DNA of 64,000 bases from Terfezia claveryi (Eukaryota > Ascomycota > Pezizomycetes > Pezizales > Pezizaceae), in NCBI GenBank assembly GCA_015179025.1, contig WHUX01000029.1, positions 62,001 to 126,000 on the forward strand, written 5' to 3'. Position 1 is the stretch's first letter. Every line of letters starts with the position of its first letter. Under the pieces are notes generated by a model, which made no database searches, had not been told where the DNA came from, and was given only the letters and a program-made list of their open reading frames with translations. The position numbers and the translations under genes were made by a program. Shown in pieces: positions 11,862 to 24,240 of this stretch.

Positions 11862-14800
11862 TAATCCCCGCAACATAAGTTTGCGAAACTATCGTTTTTG
11901 CTTATAGATCTGATGTACTGTATGATAAAATCTGCAGTAATGTAAAAAGGAACTTCCGTAGCATGAATATGGAACCGTAAAGATATGTACTTGATCCTTG
12001 AGGCTTAAAGTTTCTTTTGTGGGTTTTTTCCCTATAGGTCTATTTTAGGGTGTTTGTTTGCTCTCGGATTTTTTCTTATCTCGTGTAAATCAGCGGTTTG
12101 AATGTAGCATGTATTTGGAAGCTAATCATGGAAACGGTGCGGAGCGATATATCGCATGCCCACCAAACGATTGCTAATGACAGTCATGATCAATATTTTA
12201 ATGTTGCTTGTCCTGGGCGCATACGGCAGCTAGAAATCAGGATATGGGTGATCTCATGTGTATTGCGATGTAGACCACAGGGTAAACATAACGCGTACGC
12301 GGTTTCGTTGTTTTGATACTCTCATTGACAAAGGCATTGTGAGATGCCGCTTGTACAGAAGAAGTTGTTTGCTCATGGGACTGGACTTGCCATGCATACA
12401 GTCCACAGTGTTTGCTAAAATGGCCCCCGAGGGCTTCTAGCATGCTGCGTCACTGGAGCTTGCTAGGTCTTTTAAATTTTTTTTTTTTCCTGGCATTGGC
12501 GTGGCGAGCCAATAGATTACCCTGTTTTTTCAAATGGGAAGGTTGTTTGCATACAAACCCTGTATATTCGATACAAGACATACACGTGACTGTTCCCCCA
12601 CAGTTTCGAGGTTATAAATGGAAACATGTGTTGCAAATTCAAACATGCGGGAACCATGGTAAGACCTACATAGTTTCAAAAACACGCACCTTGGTTCCAG
12701 AGATTTCTGTTTCATCTGAATATCCTATACGGGAAAAGACTAGAATATTGGAGCAGGGTAGGTAAGTTGAAGGACGAACCAAGCCACCGACTTCGCGATT
12801 TCCGATGCCCTCCTGTCCGATGTGGAAAGTAAACGGATCACATTACGAACGGCAGTCACCCGTGAGGGCGTCGAGTCTTGAAAGCCACATTTATAGAGAA
12901 TGGAAGCATCATATTCTTTCTCGGGTGACCCGTTGTGTGGCCATCACGTGTTTACTTCTAACCGTAAAGAGTACTTTTCTCTACATGTATATTTGCAATT
13001 GTTTAGCTTGTTTAGCTGTACTCCGAAGCTCCACGTTTTTACTCAAGTGCGACGGCCAAGAGTATATGTATATAACCTGTCCCATTCTGACAGCTTTGAA
13101 GGCTACCGTTTACTTCGGAAGGACTGAGGATTCCGGATCCCCATGCTCGCAAGCCACAGCTTCGGGTTTAGATTGTGGTGAATCCGTATTGAGCTCGAGG
13201 GTCCTCGACTTGCCACGAGGAATGCATGGGCTTATCACTTACCAAAAGAGGAAATTTGAGACATGTTGCAAGACAGGACGAGTGCTTAAGTCAAGTCATA
13301 TACCGTGATCCGCTTACCTGGTGAAAATCTAAATACGGTGATTATTTTTGCTACAATTATTATCCCAAGTGCATCTTGCTGTCCAAACTCTCTAGTATGT
13401 TTCATTATTCACACTAGCCAACAATCTCACACAGGGTAAAACATATATAACGGAAGCAACAGGGTAGGTAAGCAATGGGGTATGAAAAACTTGAGTAGTT
13501 TAGCACCTACGAGGATTTATCCACGAGCATGTGGATGTGAAGCAGTTCAAGAGGGAGTTCTGGGGGCTCTAGCTTTGCTCACCTCTAGGTGGTCTTGCAA
13601 GGCATCAATGCGTCCACTCGGCAAGAGACATATCTTGCTCATGCAACCACGACTTACGCACACCACCAATTCAAGAGAGGTAGCATCAATACCAGTTTCG
13701 TCCTAGCCAAATGTAAAACCTCATATTCACTTACCGAAGTACCCAAATTACTGACCCGAAATCTAGTCTTAAGATCACCATTGCGGTGCTGGCAAGCGCG
13801 TAAAAGCTGAAGCCAAACTAATGTTGTTCTGACCTGTCTTGCTTCTGTAGCTTTCCTTTAGCCCTCCCTGATCTGATGCAAGTATGGATTTGTGATATCT
13901 CTAGACACAATCCAGATCTAGTTTGACATGATCCCAGACCGGATACCAATGTTTTGAATTTCTGTGGAGAGAGGGTCAGTGTTATGCCTCCTGTTTTTTT
14001 TCTTCTTTATTCGAATCTGAGTATCAGCCCGATCTAGTGGGGAGTCTTAGTTAATGTTTTCACCCACTCGCCATGTGTTCTAGAAAAGCAGAGGAAGCCC
14101 TCAGGCCGTGGGTTGATCGAATTGAAGTGAAAGTAAACCTCTTCCTGAACTCCAACTGTCGCAAAAGAAGTGCAGCCAATCACCCCCACCAATTGCATCA
14201 GGTGCCCACTGCTCCAAGTCTGTCCACAGGCACGAGATCAGTTCACGGTGCTTTGAAAACTAAGGCTTGGTAAGGCATAGAATAATTCCACATGTCCACT
14301 CTCATGTCTCTCGTTTGCAATTCGTCTCCAAATTGTACTCACTCGTTCTTCTCTCTCGCATAATTGTGTAATGTCCACTCTCTCCCCTTTGTTCTCTAAA
14401 CACTGATATTGTTTGTTGTGCATGGTGGGACTTTGGGATCCAGGGAGATATGCGTTTGAGATATACATGCTAACTGAATTAAACCCAGTCAGGGAATATC
14501 TGACAACCACTATCAGGACCGGTACCATTCCTTGGAAAGCAGCAGTTTTTCCCATTCCCATAACGCTTGTGTGGACCTGAATTGTCAGACTGGAAACGCT
14601 TGTAGGTATATACCCTCCGCAGCCCTTCAATGGAGTGATCACCTGCCTTCCCCCAGTTTATGGGTAGACGCTGGCAGCCAACCAGGGTGCATCTAGCCTC
14701 ATATTAGACGATAATAGTCCATAGAATTGATAGCTAGAGAGTGCCTGCAATTGTTGGACCACGACGGTTCCTAGGCTCGATACATTTGGCTAGAATGTAC

Positions 14801-15682
14801 AATGGCGGCCTGCTAATGAAACCGGCTTGTCGTGACCTTAGATACCGCTTGAGTGAACTGGTTCAAACGGCCTTCCCAATCTGTTGGGCTTTCCAGACTC
14901 ATCGAGCCCTCCAACCCTCCGTCAGCATACAACACTTCTTCAGGAGCAGGACCAAGATCCAGCCTAGAGAGATTTCACTATTTTTCTGTAACCAACCACC
15001 CACCTTACCTCCTTTATACCATCTTGGGTTCCGGGACTGCAGCACTCTGCTTCCTGCATCGACAACTATATCCCTGCAAAAAGTCCACTATCCGATCAAA
15101 ATATCTGCCTTGCGTCAAGCTAAGTCCACGCAAGGCCCAGTATTGGAGTCTCCACCGAGGCCATACATTTTGCAACTCAGTCAGAGAAGAGTACGTTAGA
15201 CTGTCCTATCATCGAAGAAGTAAGTCGATCCATTGGCTTCTATTCATTCACTCTCATGGTCCTATACCTACCAACTGGTATGGGAGTGTGGGATATTTTT
15301 TAGAAGTTATATATTCACCCTCCCCAAAGCATTTCTCACCAGTGCTATCAGAAGACAGATATAGCTACAAACCTCTAACCTACAAAGAAATTGTGGAGAA
15401 TTCTCCCAGTATCACAAAAAATTGGACGAGGGCACTTACAGAGCGTTAGTTTGCCAGTCGGTTACCTATATAGGAAGGCAGACACCGAAAAACGCTAGGC
15501 AATTGGTAGCTGTCAAACGCCAGGTCAATCAGTGAGCAGTTCTCAATCAACAAACCCATCCCGTACCGTAATACAGGTAAATCACACAGACATACCCGGG
15601 TTTCCTCCTGCCTCAGTCCTTGAGTTGAAGACTAATGATATGTGATCAAGATTTTTACCCGTGTTTCTTCGACTTGGCAGCC
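11862..15682. other. 3.8-kb gene-free stretch
   Basis: Open frames up to about 200 codons exist on the plus strand (for example 14853-15449), but they overlap in different frames, show no domain and have unbiased composition. A T-run at 12478-12490 is the only simple repeat. No transposon ends or RNA genes were recognised. The last part should hold the promoter of the Myb-like gene. Confidence 0.55.
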
Positions 15683-18075
15683 ATGGAGATGAATACTATC
15701 CGACTTTCGGGCTTCCATAGTCAACAATCAGAATTTAGCGGTTGCAATCCCGCAATAGGGCCTTTGTCTGCTCCAAGAGTAAAGAACCCCAATTCTTCAA
15801 TGTTTAAAGTTGTTGCGGTAAAGGATGGAGAATTTCCTGAACTTACTCACTGGCGCATTTGTGTAGCCTTCGAGTCTTTGCTAACGTCGCATTCCGTCCT
15901 TAGCCCATCAAAGATAGTTTTGATTCCAAACCCACACGCCGATGGGCCACTAAGGGGACATCATGGAGGATCAAAAGATCTACTCCCGCCTTATATAGTG
16001 CCTCTTTGGAGTCTCCAAAGCCATACCTCCCAGAATGCCGCTTTAATACTCAGCCCAGCTCTGTCAGTGCTAATATCCAAACTTCTTATGATGGGACATA
16101 TACTACGTCAAATCCGGCGCCAGTGAGTCCAGCCTCAGTGCTAGATTCTGATCTTTTACCAAAACCACACAGCATCTGTTGCGTAATAAATTCGCTGGAG
16201 ATCGCACCGATTGAGGATGAACCTTCCACTGGGCTGAATCCTGGAGAGGACGAGGATTGCGTCTCGTCACCTTCGAGGGACAATCCGGCTGATCTCCTTT
16301 GTGATCTCTTCCCCGAGCTTCAAACTTTTGCTACTACCCTGCCTGACGGTGTGGAAACCATGGGTTGTGGATTTGTACCTGTGGAATCGATATCGGTACA
16401 TGTCACCCCTACACAAGCAGGCCTTGAGGACTACGTTTTCCCTGAAGATGATGGTGTCCCTGGAGGGTTCCCCAGAGGGCCTTGGACTCTCGCGCAGCCC
16501 TCCTTATCAGACCTTAGCCTACTTAGCAACGATGAAATGGATCTGGAGCTCGAACGCTTCGGGTATAGTAATTGCTTTGACACAGAAGATGACACTTTAA
16601 GTCCAAAAGATGAAGAAGATGCTTCACATAAACAGCTGTGTTCCAATATCAAGAGCTTTCAGCAAGGCGGCACGCCAATACGCGAGGAGAAGGACCTCGA
16701 AGCCACGGAACTCAAGGACAGCTACTCGGAAAGTTTGTACGCAGAGGTCGGGGAGGACGAAGGGTTCCTTGGGCCTCACCACCTGGGGGAAGCTTATTCT
16801 GGGTTAGATGCCGCAATGACGAACGACCACACTTTCAATTTTCCTTCAGCTGAAAGCCCTGGACCTTTTAGCAACCAAATTGGCTCCTTCATTTCATGTC
16901 CATATCCAAAGAATTCACCTACATCATTATTATATATTGATAAGTGTGGAGTGATGAAGGATGCCTGCTACTGTGACGAAGCCACTGAAAGTGCCTGTCC
17001 AGGCCCCTATAGCGCTGTTGATGTGCTATCATACTCACTTACTAGTGCTGCAGCTACCGCCGAAAATAGATGTCTCGAAAGACCACAAAAAAGTGGTTCC
17101 ATGCCAACGCCAAGGCTTTATCCAATGCACCCACCTTATACCGACGACACAGCTCCCCGTTATGATGGGTACACCTCGATGGAGAGTGATACAACATCGA
17201 GTTATACTATTTCTCGTCCCTCAAGCTGCACAATTTCCCGCTCCGTCTCGGCACAGGGTAACAGCTTTCTTAGAAATTTTGAACCTACTCTTCCGCTACA
17301 ACAGCAAAGCTCTCACGGTTCGTCTCCTGAATGGACGCCCCCCTCAACTCCGCTGTATGTGCAATTCCATAGTACATGTAGCTTCGGTAACGCACAAGTT
17401 GAATCCCCACAAAACTCTACCAGAGTTCAACTCAACAATCAAGCTCGAGCGTACCCCAGTATCACCCCTTCCAATAATGCGTTTATCCCAACGCAGGTGA
17501 CCTTCGCAGAGGGTAGAAGCAAATCATTATCATACGCCGGCATGAGGAAGAATTGCATGGAGCCTAGACAAGACAAAAACGAGCTCCTTTTGACGCTTCG
17601 AGATCAAGGGGTTTCATATAAGGAGATCAAGAAACGCCTCAACTGTCCTGAAGCAGAATCAACCCTACGTGGTCGACACCGAACCCTAACCAAGGATAAG
17701 TGCCAGAGGGTACGAAAACCTATCTGGACAGACAATGATATCCGAATTCTGATTAACTGTGTAACGGGTCTGATCCTGTCGCCGCAGAGCAATCAGGTGA
17801 GCGAGGAGAGAGAAAGTGGCTGCAAAATTTCGGCCCGATGGAAGTACATTAGTGAGGAGATACTCAAAGTCGGGGGAAGTTATAAGTTCGGCCCAGGGAC
17901 ATGCAAGAAAAAGTATAAAGAGTTGGTAGAGACGGGAGTTGCTCCAGCCATCCAAGAGCTGGAGAAACGCAGGGGTTGTCGGGGCAGTGAAATAAGAGAG
18001 GAACGGTGCGCAAGACTCCGTGGAAGGAGAAAAAGCACCAGGAGAGCATCAAAAGCCAAATGCAGCGCCAAGTAA
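15683..18075 (+). CDS. fungal Myb-like DNA-binding protein
   Basis: Predicted 768-aa nuclear protein. Exon 1 is 15683-15817 (ATG in a strong CAGCCATGG context), intron 15818-15903 (GTAAAG donor, TTGCTAAC branch site, CCTTAG acceptor), exon 2 15904-18075; phase 0 on both sides. The first ~590 residues are acidic and Ser/Pro-rich with no fold visible. The C-terminus (about 600-735) has the fungal Myb/SANT-like module: LRDQGVSYKEIKKRL, then the conserved block ESTLRGRHRTLTK, QRVRKPIWTDNDI, and WKYISEEILKVGGSYKFGPGTCKKKY. It ends with a basic tail (RLRGRRKSTRRASKAK) suitable as a nuclear signal. Many fungi have several such Myb-like factors of unknown target. The long unsplit second exon would give no early ATG by itself, which supports the upstream exon. 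Confidence 0.85.
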
Positions 18076-19109
18076 AGCCTTGGGAGAGAAAGTGTGTATG
18101 TGTCTATCACACCAAGGCATGGATACGGCCGATTGTAAATGCTGTCACAATTTCGGATGATGCGCTTCGTCAACGCATAATATGGGTAGTTCGTTTTCTG
18201 GGAGGTTTCCTTTTTACCCAAAGCATTTCACCATTAGTACTACTGCCTCTGTGAATACCATTATCGCATGAAGGATGAGTTGCCCACAGTGATGCTCTTT
18301 CCTTTTTATATATTTATATATATATATAGAAAGTAAAGGTACGTACCGCGTGGAATGTCAACGAGGATGGTACTTATATTTCTTTCTGCTTTTATCTTCT
18401 TAGGCATTCGGGGGCGGAGTTGGGTATCTTTCTTGGTTCGAAAGAGCGCGCGGTGTAACGTGGACTGAAAGTGGAGTCGAGGAGGACAGCTAGGAGGACA
18501 GCCTCATGCAGTAGGAAGAAAATTGGAAATAAAAAGATGTAGATCGGTAGTCTGGCGGGTGGCTCAAAATGTGCGGAGAATATGTTTACTTACTTCTCAT
18601 GCAATCTAAGAAGCTTGTGCCAATCAGACTTGCCAACCTCCCCAAAGCGCAACGGTTCACTAGGCTCGTGATTATGTAATAGAATCGCATGCCAGGTTGC
18701 CTTACCTCTTGGCGGAAATAAAAAGAAACTGAGGGTAATTAAGGACTGACAGGCAAGAATATTCTTTCCATTCCACTAGACCAAGTGTTCGAATAGTCTG
18801 GTTGCACTACCTACCCCTCGCCATGTTCGAATGGTTCAGCAAGCTTGACAGATCATGTCAACTCGACAAACCGTTCGAGCGGTCTAGCAAGCCATTCGGC
18901 TCATCAGAGGGATTTCGCAACTAGATTTATGGCTGGTATTAATGTTAAGTTTCCATGGTAACCCGACAAATTCCGATGTTACCATAGCAACCATTTGTTA
19001 GTAAACAAGAATAGCCGCACACTTATGGTTATGTACCATAAATACCTACGCCTCTTGCACTCACTTTCTACCTTTGAATAATTGTCAGAACACATCCAAA
19101 TTCTCGCTA

Positions 19110-19254
19110 TGGCTCCTCCAAATCAAGCTCCTCTTCAAGCTCTAGAGTGCGAGTTATCTCCTAGCTTGGATCAAACACGAGTTGCCAATATACAACCTCC
19201 TATTTTGAGCGCTGCCTCAAGCAATGGAACACCAACCCGAAAAGGCTATAGCTA
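19110..19254 (+). other. 47-codon ORF of unknown status
   Basis: Begins MAPPNQAPLQALE and ends RKGYS with a stop; preceded by an AT-rich segment (CCATAAATACC, about 70 bases upstream) that could be a core promoter. No family is recognised. Being at the edge of a repeat nest, it is more likely the truncated 5' end of a mobile-element gene than a functional peptide. Confidence 0.25.
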
Positions 19255-19427
19255 ATGTTTGCTCTGTGTAGTCTCGATCCTGCTGTGCCGCTTAACATTA
19301 ACATCAGGCTTGCGAAACCTCTTTTTTTTTTTTTTCCCCCGCTAACCGCGCTTACTAACCCTACCATTAGCATTAACAAGAAAACGTTCTTTGGCACGCC
19401 AGATCTGGTGTCGTTCCCACACTTGGC

Positions 19428-19900
19428 CAAGTCTGGTTAAGCTGTCGCTAGTCTGGTTAAGCTGTCGCTAGTCTGGCTTACACCGGAAACCTAGTCTGGT
19501 TCTGGAAACCTGGTCCAACCAGACTAACCGGGCTGGTTGGCACAACCCCGGTAGTCTCGATCAGACCCTCGGTGCCGAGACTACGTAGATTAGTCTCGAT
19601 CAGACCCTCGTAGTTATGTAGATAGTCTGGTTGGCACTATAGTCTGGTTGGCAGTTGCACTACCCCTCGCAAGAGGAACCCCGGTAGATTCAGAGCGCAC
19701 CCCATGGGACTAGTCTGGTTGGCACAATACCCTCCTGTGCTAGGACGAGACTAGGAAACCCCATCAACCCTAGTCTGGTTGCACTACCCCTCCACAGCAT
19801 CCAACCCCCCATCCTCCACTACCAAGGCCCAATTAGCGACTACACTAATTTTACCCTAGTCCCATGTCCCTCCCCTAGTCTGGTTGGCACAACATAGACT
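19428..19900. repeat. nest of TAGTCTGGTTGGCAC and TAGTCTCGATC motifs
   Basis: About nine copies or near-copies of TAGTCTGGTTGGCAC/TAGTCTGGTTGCAC in under 500 bases, mostly in plus orientation, often followed by ACAACACCCTCC or TACCCCTCGC. One is in reverse (CCAACCAGACTA near 19515). A second motif, TAGTCTCGATCAGACCCTCG, occurs twice about 40 bases apart with CCGAGACTA between. This looks like many short insertions or element ends piled on each other. Confidence 0.7.
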
Positions 19901-20171
19901 ATCCCTCCATGCTCCGAGGGAGACAGGACTTCGAACCTACGAAACGCAATTACATTTATGAACCCTACCATGTGTACGCTACCAGACTTGCTGAAAAAAC
20001 TTCAAGCATGGAAAATGAGCTTTTTTCTTCGCAAACACAATTCTATCGTATATTATACACATTACTAAAGAGAACTCTTTCATCGTTCCCCTATACTTAG
20101 ATATCTTGAAAACTCAAGCGCACGAAAATGTATTACAAAAGCAGTGACCCCACTGGGAAAGAAGGCGAAGC

Positions 20172-23100
20172 TCATTCGTCCGAGGCCGCCTCAACACTGA
20201 GTGCTCTTCCTTTCCCTTTGTCGCTCGAGACCACCCTATCTTCATCGGCAGGAACTTCCTCCACGGTATCCTTTTGCGGTGACGGAGTTGATAAAGACCC
20301 CACTGACTGTAATGCACTTAAGCTAGAGGATTCTGTGGGGGTCATCGCCCCCGGTTGTGACTCTGTGGCATTCGAAGCGTTTAGAGCTGGACTGCTTCTG
20401 GCAACATGAGTTTCTTGGGTAGCTTGGGGCGTGGCCGTGAGGTCATTGGGAACGGTACCATCTGCCAATTGAATTCTCCTCTCACCCAATACTTGTTGGG
20501 ACTCGTCTAAAATTCGATGTACCAAGGCAAGAACAGCCCTCCTGTCTCTGAAGGCACTAGTCATTTCTCTTTCCGATTGGTTAATGTATTCCTCGCCCAA
20601 ATTTTCAAGGTTTCCGCTCTCCGCCAATATCCTGGAGTGACTAGGAGCAAGTTCAAGCTCCCTACCTGCAGAATTCATGAGTGCCGTGCTTTCATCGAGT
20701 GCGAAGCTATCCTGGAGAAGATCTCTGAATCGCCGCTGCATATCACTTGATCCACTCAATTGAGTCCTAAGGAACATGTCGTGTTGTAGTATCGATTGCG
20801 TTAAACTCGAATTACCACTCAGTTCGCCCTCATTTTCGGGCATCTCCAAACCAGGACTCCGACCAGCGTGGTAATCCCTCAAAGTCGCGTTGTAGTTCCT
20901 AACATCACTCCGACCAAAGCGCCTTCTCCTAACATCTGCTAAGGTAGCAGGAAAGGTGCCTACTGTAGCCCTGTATGGCGGGGATGTGGTTGCGATATTA
21001 GCTGACACCCCTGGTGTATTTGACTCTGATGGTGTCGCGCTTGTGGCACCCACAGCCACTGGTGTTAAAGGAATCATTTGCCACCCTGGTGGGATCTGTA
21101 AACCCTGAAGGCCCGGTTGGGTTGACTGTGACGCTGTTATTGTAGGGGTCTCCATGAGGGCACTAGTTGTCGCTGTAGCGGCTTCGGTCACTGGCTGTTG
21201 TTGCCGTGCTTGGCTAATTCGAGACCTGAGATCCCGAGCATTACCTATTGTAGTATTAAGCGCCTCGACAGCTTCAAGCTCTCTCCTCAGGCGTCTTTCC
21301 AATTCTAGACATTGTATATGAAGTCCCCGAAGGTTAGTCAATCCACTAGTACCCATATTTTCCATTTGCTGGGATAGAACAGCCTCCACCCCTCCTCCCA
21401 AAGCCTCCAAGGTCTCCTGTTGATTTTCCTGTTGCCGCCTTGTAGGGTTCTGTTGCCCTACCTCTGGAGCAGGCACACCAGGGCCAGGATTGCCTTCTTG
21501 CGGTTGCCTGTTGTCCCATTGCTGCATTAGATTTTGCATGAATTCTGGTCCTTGCCCTAGTCCAAAATTAACGCGTATGCCACCGAATTGGCCACCCCAA
21601 GCAATGCCCCTTGCGCCTTGTTGTTGCTGTGCACCACCTTGCTGTGGCGCATTAGGATCAGCGGTATTCGGCGTGGTTTCCAAAACTGGACGCCTGCAAG
21701 TCGGACACCTCTGCTGCCTTTCCAGCCAACTGCGCAAACAGGAAAAGTGTAGAATGTGACCACAAGGCAATTTTTTTGGCCTCATCCGCTGCCTTGACTG
21801 TGCTTGAGCTGCCGTGTGAATACCCTGTGGCCCCTGATTATCAGGTGCGGGAATAAATGGCCTCATCTCTTCACGGCATATGATACAAACATTCTCCCGT
21901 TCAACCTCCTCGACAGTAGCATCTGGATACCGAATGTTCATATCGTTGGTAGCACGTCGGTAACGTATGAAATCTCGTATCCGGGAAATGAAAGACCGGA
22001 GTGTTATGTACACATCTCTGATAATGTGTAGTGGTAGACCATAGAATGTGAGAACAATGAAGAAAAATGCAAGATAGGTAAGTAGCTTCAAGAAATCTGG
22101 AGTGTGTTAGGAACATTTAATCGAAATATTTTCCGTTGAACATACCTGTTCCCAGCTCAAGATAAAACATCCATGTTCCCTTTTCTTCCCACACCAACTC
22201 TGGTTCCTGATCCTCTTGTGCCTCAGTTTGTATTTCCCCCTCCCCCCTGTCTGGGCCTTGAGTAGCAGCAGCGACAGCCCTTTCGGCTTCTCTTGCCAAT
22301 CTTCTAACATTGGCCTGCTTGTGAACAATGTACTTTTCTGCCATGATGAGCCCATATCGACCAGCCGTCGAAAGCGCGGTAATTAGGAGAATCGTGAATT
22401 CAAAAGCAAACATCACCTTCGAGTCAATTAGCAAGCTAGCCTCGGAGTTCGCTCACGACAGTGATTTATACCATCATACCGGGCTTTCCGGCCTCTAGCA
22501 CATCCGAAACAGCGTAGTAAACCATAGCAATGTCACTACCTATGAGCAAGAGCAGAGAAGCAACCAAGCGAATATGGAAAAGCCGGGGGTTCGCCCTATG
22601 AATCATTATTAAGAGAGTGGGCTTTATATAGTACTGTAAAGTACTTACGGTGGAGTTTGTTCCATCTAATGATAGGATGTTAGCTGATACCCCAAGTGTG
22701 CATCTAAATATTTGTGAATATGTAGAAAAGGTACAACTTACCATCTCAACTCTTCCTGAACTTAGCCAACAAAACCCCTTTGCAAATAATAGTCCTGCAA
22801 AACAAAGGACAAATCCCACATTCCATTCATCCCTGAAGATAGTCATAGCCAAACATGTCTCTGTGACGGCGTACCACGCCTTTTCATACAAGCTCTCCAC
22901 TTCCAGGTCTCGTAAGGGTCCATAGAGAATTCGTTGAAGAATGTGTGCAAGGATCAATGAGCAAAGTAAAGAGAAATTGGTCAAGATCTATTTATGCCGC
23001 TCCTCGCAGTCATCGTTAGGATGAGCGCTGGAGTTCATGGGTAAACAATGTCATAAGCTGAGCTTACCATGAGACAGGCATTGGACTGAGCTAGATAAAC

Positions 23101-23289
23101 TGTTGCAGAATAAAAATTTGCACGCTGAGCAAATGCGGAGATCACCACTCCCATAGCTGCCAGGGTGCTAACCTGCTCGAACCGTGGTGTATTAGCGGAA
23201 TTGATCACTGAGAGCCTTTTCCTTAGTGGTGAGATTGGGAGCAGGTGGCGAAGTGGAGATCATACAGTCCCGTACACGGCCAAACGCAT
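20172..23289 (-). CDS. HRD1: Hrd1/synoviolin-type ER RING ubiquitin ligase
   Basis: E3 ligase of ER-associated degradation; multi-spanning ER membrane protein that ubiquitinates misfolded proteins during retrotranslocation with Hrd3 and Der1 partners. Seven exons: 23289-23266, 23172-23068, 22987-22742, 22665-22649 (17 nt), 22595-22472, 22416-22146, 22096-20172; all phases fit, giving 903 aa. The start MRLAVYGT and [20 protein letters not shown] are typical of the family. Multiple membrane spans occupy residues 1-260. The cytosolic RING-H2 follows: CIIC, a spacer, [23 protein letters not shown]. The ~550-residue tail is Gln/Ser/Thr-rich, partly coiled-coil. The micro-exon restores MEQTPPANPRLFH. 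The long last exon has no visible intron. Confidence 0.93.
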
Positions 23290-24240
23290 CTTGACAATGC
23301 TTCTTGCTCCTGGTAAAGCCTCAGGGTATTAAAATGTCGTTGTAATATCGAATTTGACGGAAGGAGATTTTGATATATGCAGATTCGAACCTTGACGGGT
23401 GTGTGCTTGAGGCACTGGTGAAGGTCGCAGTTGGGGTTCAATAGATAGGACAGCGATAAATGCTGATATCTTGCCTGAGTATTCGGTATTATGAGTATTA
23501 TGTGTGTTCTGCTTTCGCCCTAGTCCCTGAAAGCTCCACATAAGTAGCTGTCATCGAGAGCTATCATGGGAGTAATCATGAATTCTGCTTGCCACAAGTG
23601 CCGAACAGGAATAGCTGCTATCAAGTATGTAAAACAACACGGTTGCAACTGCAGCGGATGATGTAACACACTTGCCGCCAAGAGCTGTTCCTGCAGCCAC
23701 AAATAGCCACAACATGCTGAGCGCCACACCAGACGCATGGTTCTTCCCCACATTTCGGCCGCTGGGGACCGCAGTGATCTCGCAGGACCTTACAGTATTC
23801 CCATAATTTATCCCGGATGCGATGCGAGTACCGAACATCTAGTGTTTGTAGATAGTCCCTTAGATATTCCCAAGGATATTCCTAGTCTGGCTGCAGGATA
23901 TTCCTCTGAGCCCCTAGTTCAACGTCGCCTCAGCCACTCGGAGTAAGAATTGCCGGTATTGAGCGCTCAGCCACTCACCTCAGGACGACAATCGCCATCG
24001 ATAATTGGCAAAATCGTAAATCCACACTCAGCTGTAGCATAAGCAATTCCCTGCGGGTATCAAATTTGCACTTTGCTCCTTTTTTGGTGCTTAACTAACA
24101 TGTATCTGTTACCGGCCTAGGGCAAATCCAAATTCAGTCAAATTACTCTCATCATTGTTGCAGCAAGGCTGTTATAAAATCTGTGATAGCTCTACACATA
24201 CATACGAGCTTGCAAGTGTGTGTTAAAATCAAAGTATCCA
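23290..24240. other. divergent promoter region of HRD1 and the acyl-CoA synthetase
   Basis: Minus-strand frames at 23520-23838 contain hydrophobic stretches (ALSMLWLFVAAGTALGG) but no recognisable family and no in-phase exon links. I read it as non-coding. Confidence 0.5.

Larger units (their letters stand above)
18076..20171. other. repeat-rich intergenic region
   Basis: Contains a TATATA tract near 18306-18330, AGTTCGAA/GGTTCAGCAAGC-type short repeats near 18780-18900, a tiny ORF at 19110-19254, a T-run with C-run near 19320-19340, and a dense cluster of TAGTCTGGTTGGCAC-type motifs at 19428-19900. No intact gene. Confidence 0.6.

Noticed and set aside
14853..15449. 198-codon plus-strand ORF
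   Set aside because: No domain, no bias, overlapped by another frame; no splice partners found.
22681..22740. Alternative larger Hrd1 exon beginning ATGCACACTTGG
   Set aside because: Reads into a TAA in the required frame; the 17-nt exon fits phase and conserved residues.
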